Shown one piece after another: positions 20,451-29,553 of a stretch of DNA of 64,000 nucleotides (the first letter of the stretch is position 1; each line of letters begins with the position of its first letter). The stretch is taken from assembly GCA_028872955.1 (NCBI GenBank), contig JAGWNX010000006.1:19568-83567 (forward strand). Direction: 5' to 3'. The DNA comes from Acidobacteriota bacterium (GTDB lineage: Bacteria; Acidobacteriota; Terriglobia; Terriglobales; Acidobacteriaceae). The translations under genes and the position numbers were made by a program. The notes beneath the pieces were generated by a model. That model was not told where the DNA came from, did not search any database, and saw nothing but the letters and a program-made list of their open reading frames with translations.

Positions 20451-21725
20451 CTACACCCACTCCACGCGAGCGCTCTTCTTACCCAGGCGCAAAATTGGCG
20501 AATCTCCTAGTTGATCCCGCTTAATCAATCTTTCAGAGAACTTCGCACCGTTCACGCTGACTGCATTCTCGGAAATCTTACGAACGCCCTCGGCAGACGA
20601 GTTCACTAGACCAGCGAGCTGAAGGAGTTTCGCCAATCTCAACTCATCGCCCTCAACCATGTCCATTAATCCGACAAGCCCATCGGCGTTACGCGCCACC
20701 TGCACCACCGGCGCGTCCTCGCTGACGGCGCGTTGCTGGAACATCCGCGCCCAGCTCTCCGCTGCGGCCTCGGCCTCGTCTTCGCCGTGGAAGCCCGCCG
20801 TAATCGTCCGCGCCAGCTCTTTCTTGACGGCCATCGGATGCCGTGTTCCGGCGGCCACCTCCGCCTGCAGCGCCTCAATCTCGCTGCCCTTCAGATCCGT
20901 CAGAAACACCCAGTACTTCCACATCAGCTCGTCGGAGACCGACATCAGCTTGCCGTACATCTCGCCGGCGGGCTCGTTGATGCCAATGGCGTTGCCCAGG
21001 GACTTCGACATCTTCTGCACGCCGTCCAGGCCTTCAATAATCGGCATCATCAGCACGCTCTGCTGCGGCTGGCTGAAGTGTCGTTGCAGATCGCGACCAC
21101 GCATCAGGTTGAACTTCTGATCGGTCCCGCCCAGCTCGACATCCGCCTGCAGCGCAACTGAGTCGTAGCCCTGCGCAATGGGGTAGATCAGTTCGTGCAG
21201 ACTGATCGGTTGCTCCTGCTGGAAGCGCTTGTGAAAGTCCTCCCGCTCCAGCATCTGCGAGACGGTGAACTGGGCCATCAGCTTCACCATGTCGTAGTAG
21301 CTCAGCTTGTCCAGCCACTCGGAGTTATACCGGATCTCGGTCTGCTCCGGGTCCAGAATCTTGAAGACCTGCTCCTTGTAGGTCTCGGCGTTGGCGGCAA
21401 TCTGCTCCGGGGTCAGCGGCTTGCGCGTCACGTTGCGGCCCGTCGGATCGCCGATGAGCGCCGTCGAGTCGCCGATGAGAAAGATGACCGTGTGGCCCAG
21501 TTGCTGGAAGTGCCGCAGCTTACGGATGAGCACGGTGTGGCCCAGGTGCAGGTCCGGCGCCGTGGGGTCAAATCCGGCCTTCACGCGCAGCGGCACGCCC
21601 GTGGCGATCGACTTGGAGATGCGCTCCTTCAGCGCTTCCAGCGGAACGATCTCCGCAGCGCCCTTCGTAATCAGATCCAGCTGCTCTTCCAGTGAGGCAA
21701 AGGTCTTTCCGGTCGTAGTCATCAC
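20451..21725 (-). CDS. tyrS: Tyrosyl-tRNA synthetase
   Basis: [19 protein letters not shown] (HIGH), [12 protein letters not shown] (KMSKS), C-terminal S4 domain. Confidence 0.95.
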   Translation of the reverse strand: MMTTTGKTFASLEEQLDLITKGAAEIVPLEALKERISKSIATGVPLRVKAGFDPTAPDLHLGHTVLIRKLRHFQQLGHTVIFLIGDSTALIGDPTGRNVTRKPLTPEQIAANAETYKEQVFKILDPEQTEIRYNSEWLDKLSYYDMVKLMAQFTVSQMLEREDFHKRFQQEQPISLHELIYPIAQGYDSVALQADVELGGTDQKFNLMRGRDLQRHFSQPQQSVLMMPIIEGLDGVQKMSKSLGNAIGINEPAGEMYGKLMSVSDELMWKYWVFLTDLKGSEIEALQAEVAAGTRHPMAVKKELARTITAGFHGEDEAEAAAESWARMFQQRAVSEDAPVVQVARNADGLVGLMDMVEGDELRLAKLLQLAGLVNSSAEGVRKISENAVSVNGAKFSERLIKRDQLGDSPILRLGKKSARVEWV

Positions 21726-21751
21726 AATTCAGTATAAAGACAACAGTTGCC

Positions 21752-22195
21752 ATGCCCGACCACAGACCCAGACGCGACCGCCAGACGCCCCGCAAAGAGA
21801 AGCTGTGCAAGGCCTGCGGGCGGGCCTTCAGCTGGACACCGCAGCAGGCGCGTGACTGGGACGTAACGCTGTACTGCTCCCAGAGCTGCCGCAACCAACA
21901 TGGCACCGCGACGGAGGCCGAGCTGGAGGCCGCGATCCTGGAGTTGCTGGCCGAACGGAACTCCGACGGCGGCCACGATAAGACGATCTGCCCCTCTGAG
22001 GCTGCGCGGCTGGTGGGCGGACGCGCCCGCCGCGGAGCAGAGCGCCAGCCCGCCACAGCCTGGCAGGCGCTGATGGAGCCCGCCCGCGCCGCAGCGCGTC
22101 GCCTGGTGGCGCAGGGCCGCATCGTCCTCACCCAGCATGGCCAGCCGGTCGACCCCGCCGCCGCCCGGGGGCCCATCCGGCTGCGACTGCGTTGA
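21752..22195 (+). CDS. DUF2256-DUF3253-like fusion protein
   Basis: N-terminal KLCKACGRAFSWTPQQARDWDVTLYCSQSCR zinc-finger-like region fused to ILELLAERNSDGGHDKTICPSEAARLV domain. Confidence 0.75.
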   Translation: MPDHRPRRDRQTPRKEKLCKACGRAFSWTPQQARDWDVTLYCSQSCRNQHGTATEAELEAAILELLAERNSDGGHDKTICPSEAARLVGGRARRGAERQPATAWQALMEPARAAARRLVAQGRIVLTQHGQPVDPAAARGPIRLRLR

Positions 22196-22222
22196 GGCCC
22201 GGCCACGCCGTATACTGCCCGC

Positions 22223-22696
22223 ATGGACGCCGACCGGATGCGCTCGTATCTGCTGACCCTGCCGCATGTGGTGGAGACCATGCAGTGGGGCGCCAGCCTC
22301 GTATTCTGGGTGGGAGACAAGGCCATCGGCGGCAGGATGTTCGCCGTCATCAGCCTGGACGAGGAGGCGATCGGCCGCGGACGCTCCGTAATAAGCTACG
22401 CAGCCGGTGCTGAGTGCTTCGCCGAGCTGCTTGAGCGCGAAGGGCTGCACCCCGCCCCCTACCTGGCTCGCGCCCACTGGGTGGCTGTCGAACATTGGGA
22501 GGTCTTCCGGCTAGCCGAGTGGCAGCACCAGCTGGCCGCCGCGCATGCGATCGTGCTGGCCAAACTGCCGGCCCGCACCCGCACGCTGCTGCAACTGCCC
22601 GCCACCCGGCAACGCCGCCTTATCGCCGACCGCCGGCGAGAGGCCGCAGCGGCATCCAAACCCAAGACGTCGCTGCGCAGAAAGTCCACACCATGA
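22223..22696 (+). CDS. MmcQ/YjbR-like family protein
   Basis: MRSYLLTLPHVVETMQWGASLVFWVGDKAIGGRMFAVISL; HWVAVEHW. Confidence 0.8.
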   Translation: MDADRMRSYLLTLPHVVETMQWGASLVFWVGDKAIGGRMFAVISLDEEAIGRGRSVISYAAGAECFAELLEREGLHPAPYLARAHWVAVEHWEVFRLAEWQHQLAAAHAIVLAKLPARTRTLLQLPATRQRRLIADRRREAAAASKPKTSLRRKSTP

Positions 22697-22742
22697 CCGT
22701 CGCCATCGCACCCCACGCCGGGAACACAGAGTCTAATACCCC

Positions 22743-23591
22743 ATGAACCGTTCGCTTCCTCTGCTGCTGGCCCTTGCGCTGGCCACCGCCACACCCGTCC
22801 TGCACGCGCAGGCCTCTGCCATCCCCTCCGCCGCGCCCGAGTCCGCCAGCCTGTCGCCCGAGCAGCGCGGCCGCCAGTTGCTGGATCAGATGGTCAACGA
22901 ACTGGGCGGCACCGTCTGGGTGCACCGCAAGGACATGACCGTTGAGGGGCGCACCGCTGCCTTCTTCCGGGGCGAGCCCAACGGCAGCATTGTGGACTAC
23001 CACCTGATGCATCGCTTCGCCGCCAGCGGCCAACCAGAGGCAGAGCGCCTCGGCTTTCTCTCCGACCGGTCCATGATCCTGCCCGGCAAGAAGATCGACA
23101 TCGTGCAGCTCTACACCGCTGACGCCGGCTACGAACTGACCTTCAAGGGCCGAACCACCCTGCCCGCCGACCAGACGGAAGACTACTTCCGCCGCCGTAA
23201 GCACTCGATTGAAGCCGTCATCGACACCTGGCTGAAGCAGCCCGGCGTCATGGTCGTCTACGAGGGCACCTCCATGGTCGAGCGCCACCTGGCCGATCAG
23301 GTGACCGTGCTGAGCGCCAACAACGACGCCGTAACCCTGGACCTGGACGCCAGTTCGCACCTGCCCCTGCGCCGCAGCTTCCGCTGGAGAAACCAGCAGT
23401 TCAAGGACTACGACGAGGACGTGGAGACCTACGACGACTACCACGTCATTCAGGGCCTGCCCACTCCGCTACGCATCTCCCGCTACCGCAACGGCGACCT
23501 GGTGAGCCAGCGCTACTTCTCCAGGGTGGAGTACAACACCGGACTTTCGCCCGACCTGTTCGACCCCGACAAGCTGCCGAAGAAGAAGTAG
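22743..23591 (+). CDS. Exported protein, outer-membrane lipoprotein-sorting-like
   Basis: Signal peptide; LTFKGRTTLPADQTEDYFRRRKHSIEAVIDTWL and LDASSHLPLRRSFRWRNQQFKDYDEDVETYDDYHVIQGLPTPLRISRYRNGD. Confidence 0.6.
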   Translation: MNRSLPLLLALALATATPVLHAQASAIPSAAPESASLSPEQRGRQLLDQMVNELGGTVWVHRKDMTVEGRTAAFFRGEPNGSIVDYHLMHRFAASGQPEAERLGFLSDRSMILPGKKIDIVQLYTADAGYELTFKGRTTLPADQTEDYFRRRKHSIEAVIDTWLKQPGVMVVYEGTSMVERHLADQVTVLSANNDAVTLDLDASSHLPLRRSFRWRNQQFKDYDEDVETYDDYHVIQGLPTPLRISRYRNGDLVSQRYFSRVEYNTGLSPDLFDPDKLPKKK

Positions 23592-23625
23592 CCGCACCGG
23601 CCGGGCATTTATACTCGTCAGTGCT

Positions 23626-24147
23626 ATGAGTGAGACTCCGCAGACCTCTGCCACCCCGGCTGTGCCCGTCATGGACATCAACCAGATCATGTCCCTGCTG
23701 CCGCACCGCTACCCGTTTCTGCTGCTGGACCGCGTGCTGGAGATCGAACGCCGCCAGCGCATCGTCGCCATCAAGAACGTGACCATCAACGAGCCGTTCT
23801 TCCAGGGCCACTTTCCAGACTTCCCCATCATGCCCGGCGTGCTGATGATTGAGGCCGTGGCCCAGGCCGGCGGCTGCCTGCTGCTTACCGAGTTCCCCGA
23901 CCGCGCCGAGCGCCTGATGCTCTTCACCGGCATTGAGGACGCACGCTTCCGCAGACCCGTGGTGCCTGGCGACCAGCTGCGCTTTGAGGTGACCGTGGTG
24001 CAGTGGCGCAGCCGCGCCGTCAAGATGCTGGGCATCGCCACCGTGGAGGGCAAGGTAGCCTGCGAGGCCACCATCATGTGCCAGCTGGTGCCGCGTCCGC
24101 CCAAGCCTGCCGCGCCAGAGCCCGCTGCCGAGGCTCCGGTCGCGTGA
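23626..24147 (+). CDS. fabZ: 3-hydroxyacyl-[ACP] dehydratase FabZ
   Basis: MSLLPHRYPFLLLDRVLEIE, FFQGHFPDFPIMPGVLMIEAVAQAGG. Confidence 0.96.
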   Translation: MSETPQTSATPAVPVMDINQIMSLLPHRYPFLLLDRVLEIERRQRIVAIKNVTINEPFFQGHFPDFPIMPGVLMIEAVAQAGGCLLLTEFPDRAERLMLFTGIEDARFRRPVVPGDQLRFEVTVVQWRSRAVKMLGIATVEGKVACEATIMCQLVPRPPKPAAPEPAAEAPVA

Positions 24148-24929
24148 GCATCCACCCCACAGCCGTCGTCGCCGCAGGCGCCATCATTCCGGAGTCCTGC
24201 ACCATCGGCCCGTTCTGCACCCTTGGGCCCAACGTCGTGCTGGGCGAGCGCTGCGAGCTGGTCTCCCATGTCGTACTCGACGGCCACCTGACCCTGGGCG
24301 ACGACAACAAGGTGTACTCGTTCACGTGCCTGGGCATTGCGCCGCAGGACCTGAAGTACAACGGCGAGCCCACCCGCCTGACCATCGGCAACGGCAACTC
24401 CATCCGCGAGTACGTCACCATCTCCCGCGGAACCGTGGGCGGCGGCGGTGTCACCACCGTGGGCGACGGCTGTCTGATCATGGCCTACGTCCACATCGGC
24501 CACGACACGCACATCGGCAACGGCTGCATTCTGGCCAACGCGGCCACGCTGGCGGGCCACGTCACGGTGGAGGACTACGCGGTCGTCGGCGCGCTCAACC
24601 CGGTGCACCAGTTCTGCACCATCGGCAAGTATGCCTACATCGGCGGCGGCACTACCATCACGCAGGACGTGCTGCCGTACTCCCTGACCAGCGTGCGCCG
24701 CGAGAATCGCGCCTTCGGCATCAACAAGGTGGGCCTGGAGCGGCGCGGCTTTACGCCCGAGCAGTTGAAGCAGCTTCGCGCGGCATACCGCATCCTGCAA
24801 GTCTCCAAGCTCAACACCACGCAGGCACTCGCGGCCATCCGCGAGAAGGTGGCCTCCGGTGAGTTCGGCGAGCACATCGCCTACTTTGCGGACTTCATCG
24901 CAAAGAGTGAGCGCGGCGTCATCAAGTAG
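24144..24929 (+). CDS. lpxA: UDP-N-acetylglucosamine acyltransferase LpxA
   Basis: SIHPTAVVAAGAIIPESCTIGPFCTLGPNVVLG hexapeptide repeats; GTG start overlapping the fabZ stop (GTGA). ORF-track start 24003 is too long. Confidence 0.95.
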   Translation: MSIHPTAVVAAGAIIPESCTIGPFCTLGPNVVLGERCELVSHVVLDGHLTLGDDNKVYSFTCLGIAPQDLKYNGEPTRLTIGNGNSIREYVTISRGTVGGGGVTTVGDGCLIMAYVHIGHDTHIGNGCILANAATLAGHVTVEDYAVVGALNPVHQFCTIGKYAYIGGGTTITQDVLPYSLTSVRRENRAFGINKVGLERRGFTPEQLKQLRAAYRILQVSKLNTTQALAAIREKVASGEFGEHIAYFADFIAKSERGVIK

Positions 24930-24968
24930 CGCGAAGACGGACGGGCGCCGTCCGGAGGCGTTACACTG

Positions 24969-26111
24969 TTGCCGCCTGCTATGAGAACACTCTTCGCCAC
25001 GCTCCGCCTTGCCGCCGCTGCCTTGATCGCCTGCCTGCCACTCGCCGCCTCGGCCGCGGCGCAGCAGCCGCCCATTCGCGTTGCCGTCGTCGGCCTGGTG
25101 CACGACCACGTTCGCGGCTTCTTTGGCTCGCTGGCCGCACACCCTGAGGTGCAGCTGGTGGGCATCTCAGAGCCCAGTGCGGCGCTGCGCCAGCAGTACA
25201 TCGCCAGCACCGGCCTGCCCGCCAGCCTCTTCTACCCGTCCGAGACGGCGATGCTCGAGGCCACGCATCCGCAGGCCATCCTGGTCTACACCTCCATCGC
25301 CGGGCACCGCGCCGCCATCCAGGCCGCCGCGCCGATGCACATTGCAGCGATGGTCGAGAAGCCGCTGGCAACCACGGTCGCCGATGCCCTCGCCATCCAG
25401 CAACTGGCTGCGCAGTACCACGTCGCCGTGCTCACCAACTACGAGACCACCTGGTATGCCAACAACACCGCCGCGCACCAGATGCTGGCCGACGGACGCC
25501 TGGGCGAGCTGCGCAAACTGGTTGTGCACGACGGCCACCGCGGGCCCAAGGAGATCGGCGTCAGCCCGGAGTTCCTGAACTGGCTAACCGACCCGGTGCA
25601 GAACGGCGGCGGTGCCATGTTTGACTTTGGCTGCTACGGAGTCGATCTCGCCACCTGGTTCCAGCACGGCGAGGCGCCGCTCACCGTAACCGCCGTGGCG
25701 CTGCATATCAAGCCAAAGATCTACCCGCGGGTCGACGACGACTCCACCATCGTGCTCACCTACCCGCACGCGCAGGTCATTGTGCAGGGCTCGTGGAACT
25801 GGCCGTTTGAACGCAAGGATATGGAGGTGTACGGCAGCACCGGTTATGTGGACACCGTGTACGTCGACACCCACACCACCAACCAGATGCGCGTCAGGCT
25901 GCCGGGCGATACCGCAGAGCACCTGGAGCTGGCACCGCCCCTGCCGCAGGAGCAGGCCAGCTCGCTGCACTACCTGGCTGCCGTGCTGCAGGGCACCCTG
26001 CACCCGGAGCATGATCTCTCCTCGCTGGACACGAACGTCACCGTCGTCCGCATCCTGGCCGCAGCGCGAGAGTCTGCCCGGACCGGACGCACCATCACCC
26101 TGGCACGATAA
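24969..26111 (+). CDS. Exported Gfo/Idh/MocA-family oxidoreductase-like protein
   Basis: Signal peptide, then IRVAVVGLVHDHVRGFFGSLAAHPEVQLVGISEPS Rossmann fold and AAMVEKPLATTVADA. Confidence 0.88.
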   Translation: MPPAMRTLFATLRLAAAALIACLPLAASAAAQQPPIRVAVVGLVHDHVRGFFGSLAAHPEVQLVGISEPSAALRQQYIASTGLPASLFYPSETAMLEATHPQAILVYTSIAGHRAAIQAAAPMHIAAMVEKPLATTVADALAIQQLAAQYHVAVLTNYETTWYANNTAAHQMLADGRLGELRKLVVHDGHRGPKEIGVSPEFLNWLTDPVQNGGGAMFDFGCYGVDLATWFQHGEAPLTVTAVALHIKPKIYPRVDDDSTIVLTYPHAQVIVQGSWNWPFERKDMEVYGSTGYVDTVYVDTHTTNQMRVRLPGDTAEHLELAPPLPQEQASSLHYLAAVLQGTLHPEHDLSSLDTNVTVVRILAAARESARTGRTITLAR

Positions 26112-26135
26112 CGCCGCGCTGCCAGCCAGCGCAGC

Positions 26136-26564
26136 CTAGCGACCGCCCTTGATGTAGGCCCACCCCTGCTCCTGCCGGGTCACTACCTCCACCGCGCCGG
26201 ATGGGACCGTGCCAACGCCGCTCAACAGGTCCTTCACCTCGACGTGCTGCATCCGCATGGAGTTCTGGCAGGCCACAAAGCGCACATGCGCCGTCTGCAG
26301 CGCGGCCACGTCCTCCGCCACGGCGGAGCCGTGCTTTACCAGGCCCAGACCCTGCGCGTAGGCGACCACCTCAATCTCCACGGGGTCCGGCGCCAGGCCA
26401 TTCAACAAATTGCGAATGTTGCCCAGCGTGATGTGCCAGTCGACTTCATCGCCCGAGGTCACGGCGAACACCACATGATGCGTCTTCGTCTGCGCAGGTG
26501 ACGGGCGTCCTGCCCACAGCAACACCACAGCGGCCAGCAACAGCAAGATACTGCGTCTCTTCAT
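26136..26564 (-). CDS. Exported DsrE-like family protein
   Basis: MKRRSILLLLAAVVLLWAGRPSPAQ; HHVVFAVTSGDEVDWHITLGNIRNLLNGL, EVVAYAQGLGLV, VRFVACQNSM. Confidence 0.82.
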   Translation of the reverse strand: MKRRSILLLLAAVVLLWAGRPSPAQTKTHHVVFAVTSGDEVDWHITLGNIRNLLNGLAPDPVEIEVVAYAQGLGLVKHGSAVAEDVAALQTAHVRFVACQNSMRMQHVEVKDLLSGVGTVPSGAVEVVTRQEQGWAYIKGGR

Positions 26565-26644
26565 CGGGGTCTCCTCAGTTCCAGTCGTCGGTTTGCGCAA
26601 CGCCTCTGCGTGGAGTTGCGGCAAGGCCATCGTAGCGCGGCGGG

Positions 26645-27460
26645 CTAGTAGCCGTCATTGGCATGGTTATACGCGGGCCGAGGCTGCTGGTGAATAAAGG
26701 CCGCAACGTCCACGGCGTCCTGCGGCGAGAGAACACCGGGCCGGTTCTGCGGCATATTGACGTACACAAACGCGGCCATCTTCTCCGGTTTGTTCATCCC
26801 CGCACCATCGTTGAAGGCGTCCGCACCCCACAGCGGAGGATAGGGCCTGCGCTTGCCTGCACCGTCGTCGCCATGGCAGCCCGCGCACTGCGCGGCGTAC
26901 ACCTGTGCTCCGTGCGGCACGTCGGGCCGCAAAGGCGGCAGCAGCGCCAGCCCGTGGCCCGCAAAGGGCTCCTCTGCCGTATGCGGCTCGGCAAGCCAGC
27001 CCAGGTAGGCCAGCAGCGCTCGCATCTCCAGACTCTGCGCAGGCAAGGCACGGCCGTTTTCACTGCGCGTCATGCACTCCTGGATTCGATCCTCCAGCGT
27101 GATGTTGCGCCGTGCGCGCAAACTGAACATGGGGAAGCGCCTGGCGCTGCCCACCACCGGCAGTCCCTGCGGTGCAATGCCGCCCTGCACGTGGCAGCTG
27201 CCGCAGGCCGTGCGCCCGCCCACGTAGCCGGGGGCGTACACCGGCGTCTCGTTGAAGAGCAGCTTGCCGTAGGCCACCAGCTGGCGTTGCGGCTCCGGCA
27301 GTTGCTCCAGCGATGCCACCTGCCACTGCCGCGCATGCGGCGCGGGCCACAGGCTCCAGCGCAGGCCGCCGGCTCCGGCCAGCATGCCCAGCACCACCAC
27401 CCCGACATACCCCACCAGCATGGCAGCGACCACAACGATCGCCAGCCTCTTCTCTCTCAT
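26645..27460 (-). CDS. Diheme c-type cytochrome (TsdA/SoxA-like)
   Basis: Two CXXCH sites (CGSCH, CAGCH), N-terminal membrane anchor/signal; ECMTRSENGRALPAQSLEM resembles thiosulfate dehydrogenases. Confidence 0.8.
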   Translation of the reverse strand: MREKRLAIVVVAAMLVGYVGVVVLGMLAGAGGLRWSLWPAPHARQWQVASLEQLPEPQRQLVAYGKLLFNETPVYAPGYVGGRTACGSCHVQGGIAPQGLPVVGSARRFPMFSLRARRNITLEDRIQECMTRSENGRALPAQSLEMRALLAYLGWLAEPHTAEEPFAGHGLALLPPLRPDVPHGAQVYAAQCAGCHGDDGAGKRRPYPPLWGADAFNDGAGMNKPEKMAAFVYVNMPQNRPGVLSPQDAVDVAAFIHQQPRPAYNHANDGY

Positions 27461-27630
27461 GGCAAGCCCGCAGTTCGCCTTGATTTTATCGTTTCGGCAT
27501 CCACGGCCCGCAGGCGCAACCCTGGCTGCCCGGGGTACTATGGTTCGCACTTCGTACTTTGCCTGCGGATGCGCGTTGCCCTCGCCACGCGAACTCCGCG
27601 TGCCGCCAACTCCCAAGCCTCGGAGCCTTC

Positions 27631-29223
27631 ATGCTTGATCGCAACTCGCGCCACCCTGCAGCCACCCTGCTGCCTGGCCTCTCTCGCCGCAGCTTTCTCA
27701 CCACCTCTGCCGCATCGCTGGCCGGGCTTGCGCTGGCTCCCTCCTCGCTGTTGGCGCAACCGCCGTCTACGCAGGAGCCTACACTCGTCAACACCCCGCT
27801 GGGCAGGCTTCGCGGGCAGTTGGTCGATGGCGTCCGCGTCTTTCGTGGCATCCCGTTTGCGCAACCACCGGTCGGGCAGCTGCGCTTTCTACCGCCCGTG
27901 CCCGCGCAACCCTGGAGCGGCGAGCGCGAGGCGCTCCGCTTTGCTGCCGCGGCCGTGCAGTCCAACTCCTCCACCCTGCCGCAGGGCGAGGACTGCCTGT
28001 ACCTGAACGTGTGGGCACCGCAGGGCCCCGGCCCCTTCCCGGTCTACGTCTCCATCCACGGCGGCGGATACACCGGAGGCAGTTCGTTTGCGCCCATCTT
28101 TGACGGCTCGCACTTCACCCGCAACGGCATTGTGCTGGTGACGGTCGCCTACCGACTGGGCGTCTTCGGGTTTCTGGAGCTGGAGCCGCTGCTGGGCCCC
28201 TCCTACTCCGACTCCGCCAACAACGCGCTGCGCGACCTGTACACCGCGCTCGACTGGGTCCACCACAACATCGAGGCCTTTGGCGGCGACCCCACACGCG
28301 TCACCATTGGCGGCGAGTCGGCTGGCGCCAAGGCCACCGCAGCGCTCATGGCGGTTCCAGCGGCATCGCGGCTATTCCAGTCCGCCATCTCAGAGAGCGG
28401 CGGCGGCGAGCGCGTCGTAACCGTTGCGCAGGCGGCCCAGGTGGCGGAGCAGTTCGGCCGCATCTGGCGCACTACGCATCCCTCAGCCAGCGGCACCCTC
28501 AACGACCTGCTGACGGCACCGGCCACAGACCTGCTGACCGCGCAGAACGCGCTGATCGCTGCGAGCGAGATGCACTTCCCACTGCGTCCGCTCATCGGCC
28601 ATGCGCTGCTGCCGCACAGCCCGGCAACTGTCGTGGCAGAGACGCCACACCTGGGCAAGCGCCTGCTGATCGGCACCAACCGCGATGAGAGCGCCGCCTT
28701 CCTGGGTCCGCATCCGGCGGCAGACCCCACCGCACGCGACCTGGGCAACCTGCCGCTGGCGACCTTCAATAGCGTCTTTGCCCGCTACCGGGCGCTCTAC
28801 CCGGAGATGACCCCGGAGCAGCTTCGCATCCGCGCCGCCACCGCAGAGGAGTACTGGGTACCCTCCGTTCGCTTCGCCGCAGCCAACCTCCGCTCCGGCG
28901 GTACAAGCTGGATGTATCGGTTGGACTACGCCAAGCCCACAGGCCCCATGGCAGGGCAGGCCTACCACGCCCTGGATCTCTCGCTGGTATGGCAGATGCT
29001 GGACCACGACGAACAGGCCGACCCCGCCGCCGCACCGCTCGCGCAGCAGATGCACACCGCCTGGGCCAGCTTCATTCGTGGCGAGGCACCCACCGCCCCG
29101 GGTCTGCCGGCCTGGCCCGCCATCACGCCCGCCAGCAGGCCAACCATGGTGCTGGCTGCCACGCCACGGCTGGAGCGCGACCCCGCCGAGGCTGAACTGC
29201 GCCTGTGGGATGGCGTGCTGTAA
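27631..29223 (+). CDS. Type-B carboxylesterase/lipase, Tat-type signal
   Basis: SRRSFLTTSAASLAGLAL; GEDCLYLNVWAP, SIHGGGYTGGS, TIGGESAGAKA. Confidence 0.92.
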   Translation: MLDRNSRHPAATLLPGLSRRSFLTTSAASLAGLALAPSSLLAQPPSTQEPTLVNTPLGRLRGQLVDGVRVFRGIPFAQPPVGQLRFLPPVPAQPWSGEREALRFAAAAVQSNSSTLPQGEDCLYLNVWAPQGPGPFPVYVSIHGGGYTGGSSFAPIFDGSHFTRNGIVLVTVAYRLGVFGFLELEPLLGPSYSDSANNALRDLYTALDWVHHNIEAFGGDPTRVTIGGESAGAKATAALMAVPAASRLFQSAISESGGGERVVTVAQAAQVAEQFGRIWRTTHPSASGTLNDLLTAPATDLLTAQNALIAASEMHFPLRPLIGHALLPHSPATVVAETPHLGKRLLIGTNRDESAAFLGPHPAADPTARDLGNLPLATFNSVFARYRALYPEMTPEQLRIRAATAEEYWVPSVRFAAANLRSGGTSWMYRLDYAKPTGPMAGQAYHALDLSLVWQMLDHDEQADPAAAPLAQQMHTAWASFIRGEAPTAPGLPAWPAITPASRPTMVLAATPRLERDPAEAELRLWDGVL

Positions 29224-29252
29224 GCCGACGGCACCCTGTCCCCCGGCAATGC

Positions 29253-29278
29253 AAAAGGCGGAGCCCATGCTCCGCCTT
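29253..29278. terminator. Terminator-like stem-loop between convergent genes
   Basis: GGCGGAGC-CCAT-GCTCCGCC stem with flanking A/T tracts. Confidence 0.7.
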
Positions 29279-29304
29279 CCTCGTCAAAGTAGCGCTGAAG
29301 CCGC

Positions 29305-29418
29305 TTAGTTCACCGGATTGAACGACACCAGACAGGTGACAAACAGCAGCGCGTACAGAATGACCAGCACCTGCCAGTTGCGGTCAAACCAGGACTTGTG
29401 TTCATGCGAAGAGCTCAT
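29305..29418 (-). CDS. 37-aa single-transmembrane small protein
   Basis: MSSSHEHKSWFDRNWQVLVILYALLFVTCLVSFNPVN with upstream AGGAGAAGT SD; bracketed by hairpins. Confidence 0.65.
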   Translation of the reverse strand: MSSSHEHKSWFDRNWQVLVILYALLFVTCLVSFNPVN

Positions 29419-29553
29419 CTCAGACTTCTCCTTTCCCCACGATCAGAGTATCCCGGAACCCGCCTCGGGCTCAATCCATACGCCGCCGGGCCGCCCCACC
29501 CTGGGACGGCCCGGTAGCTGAGGCAGCCGAAGCCAGACGCTGCTGCAGCAGGA

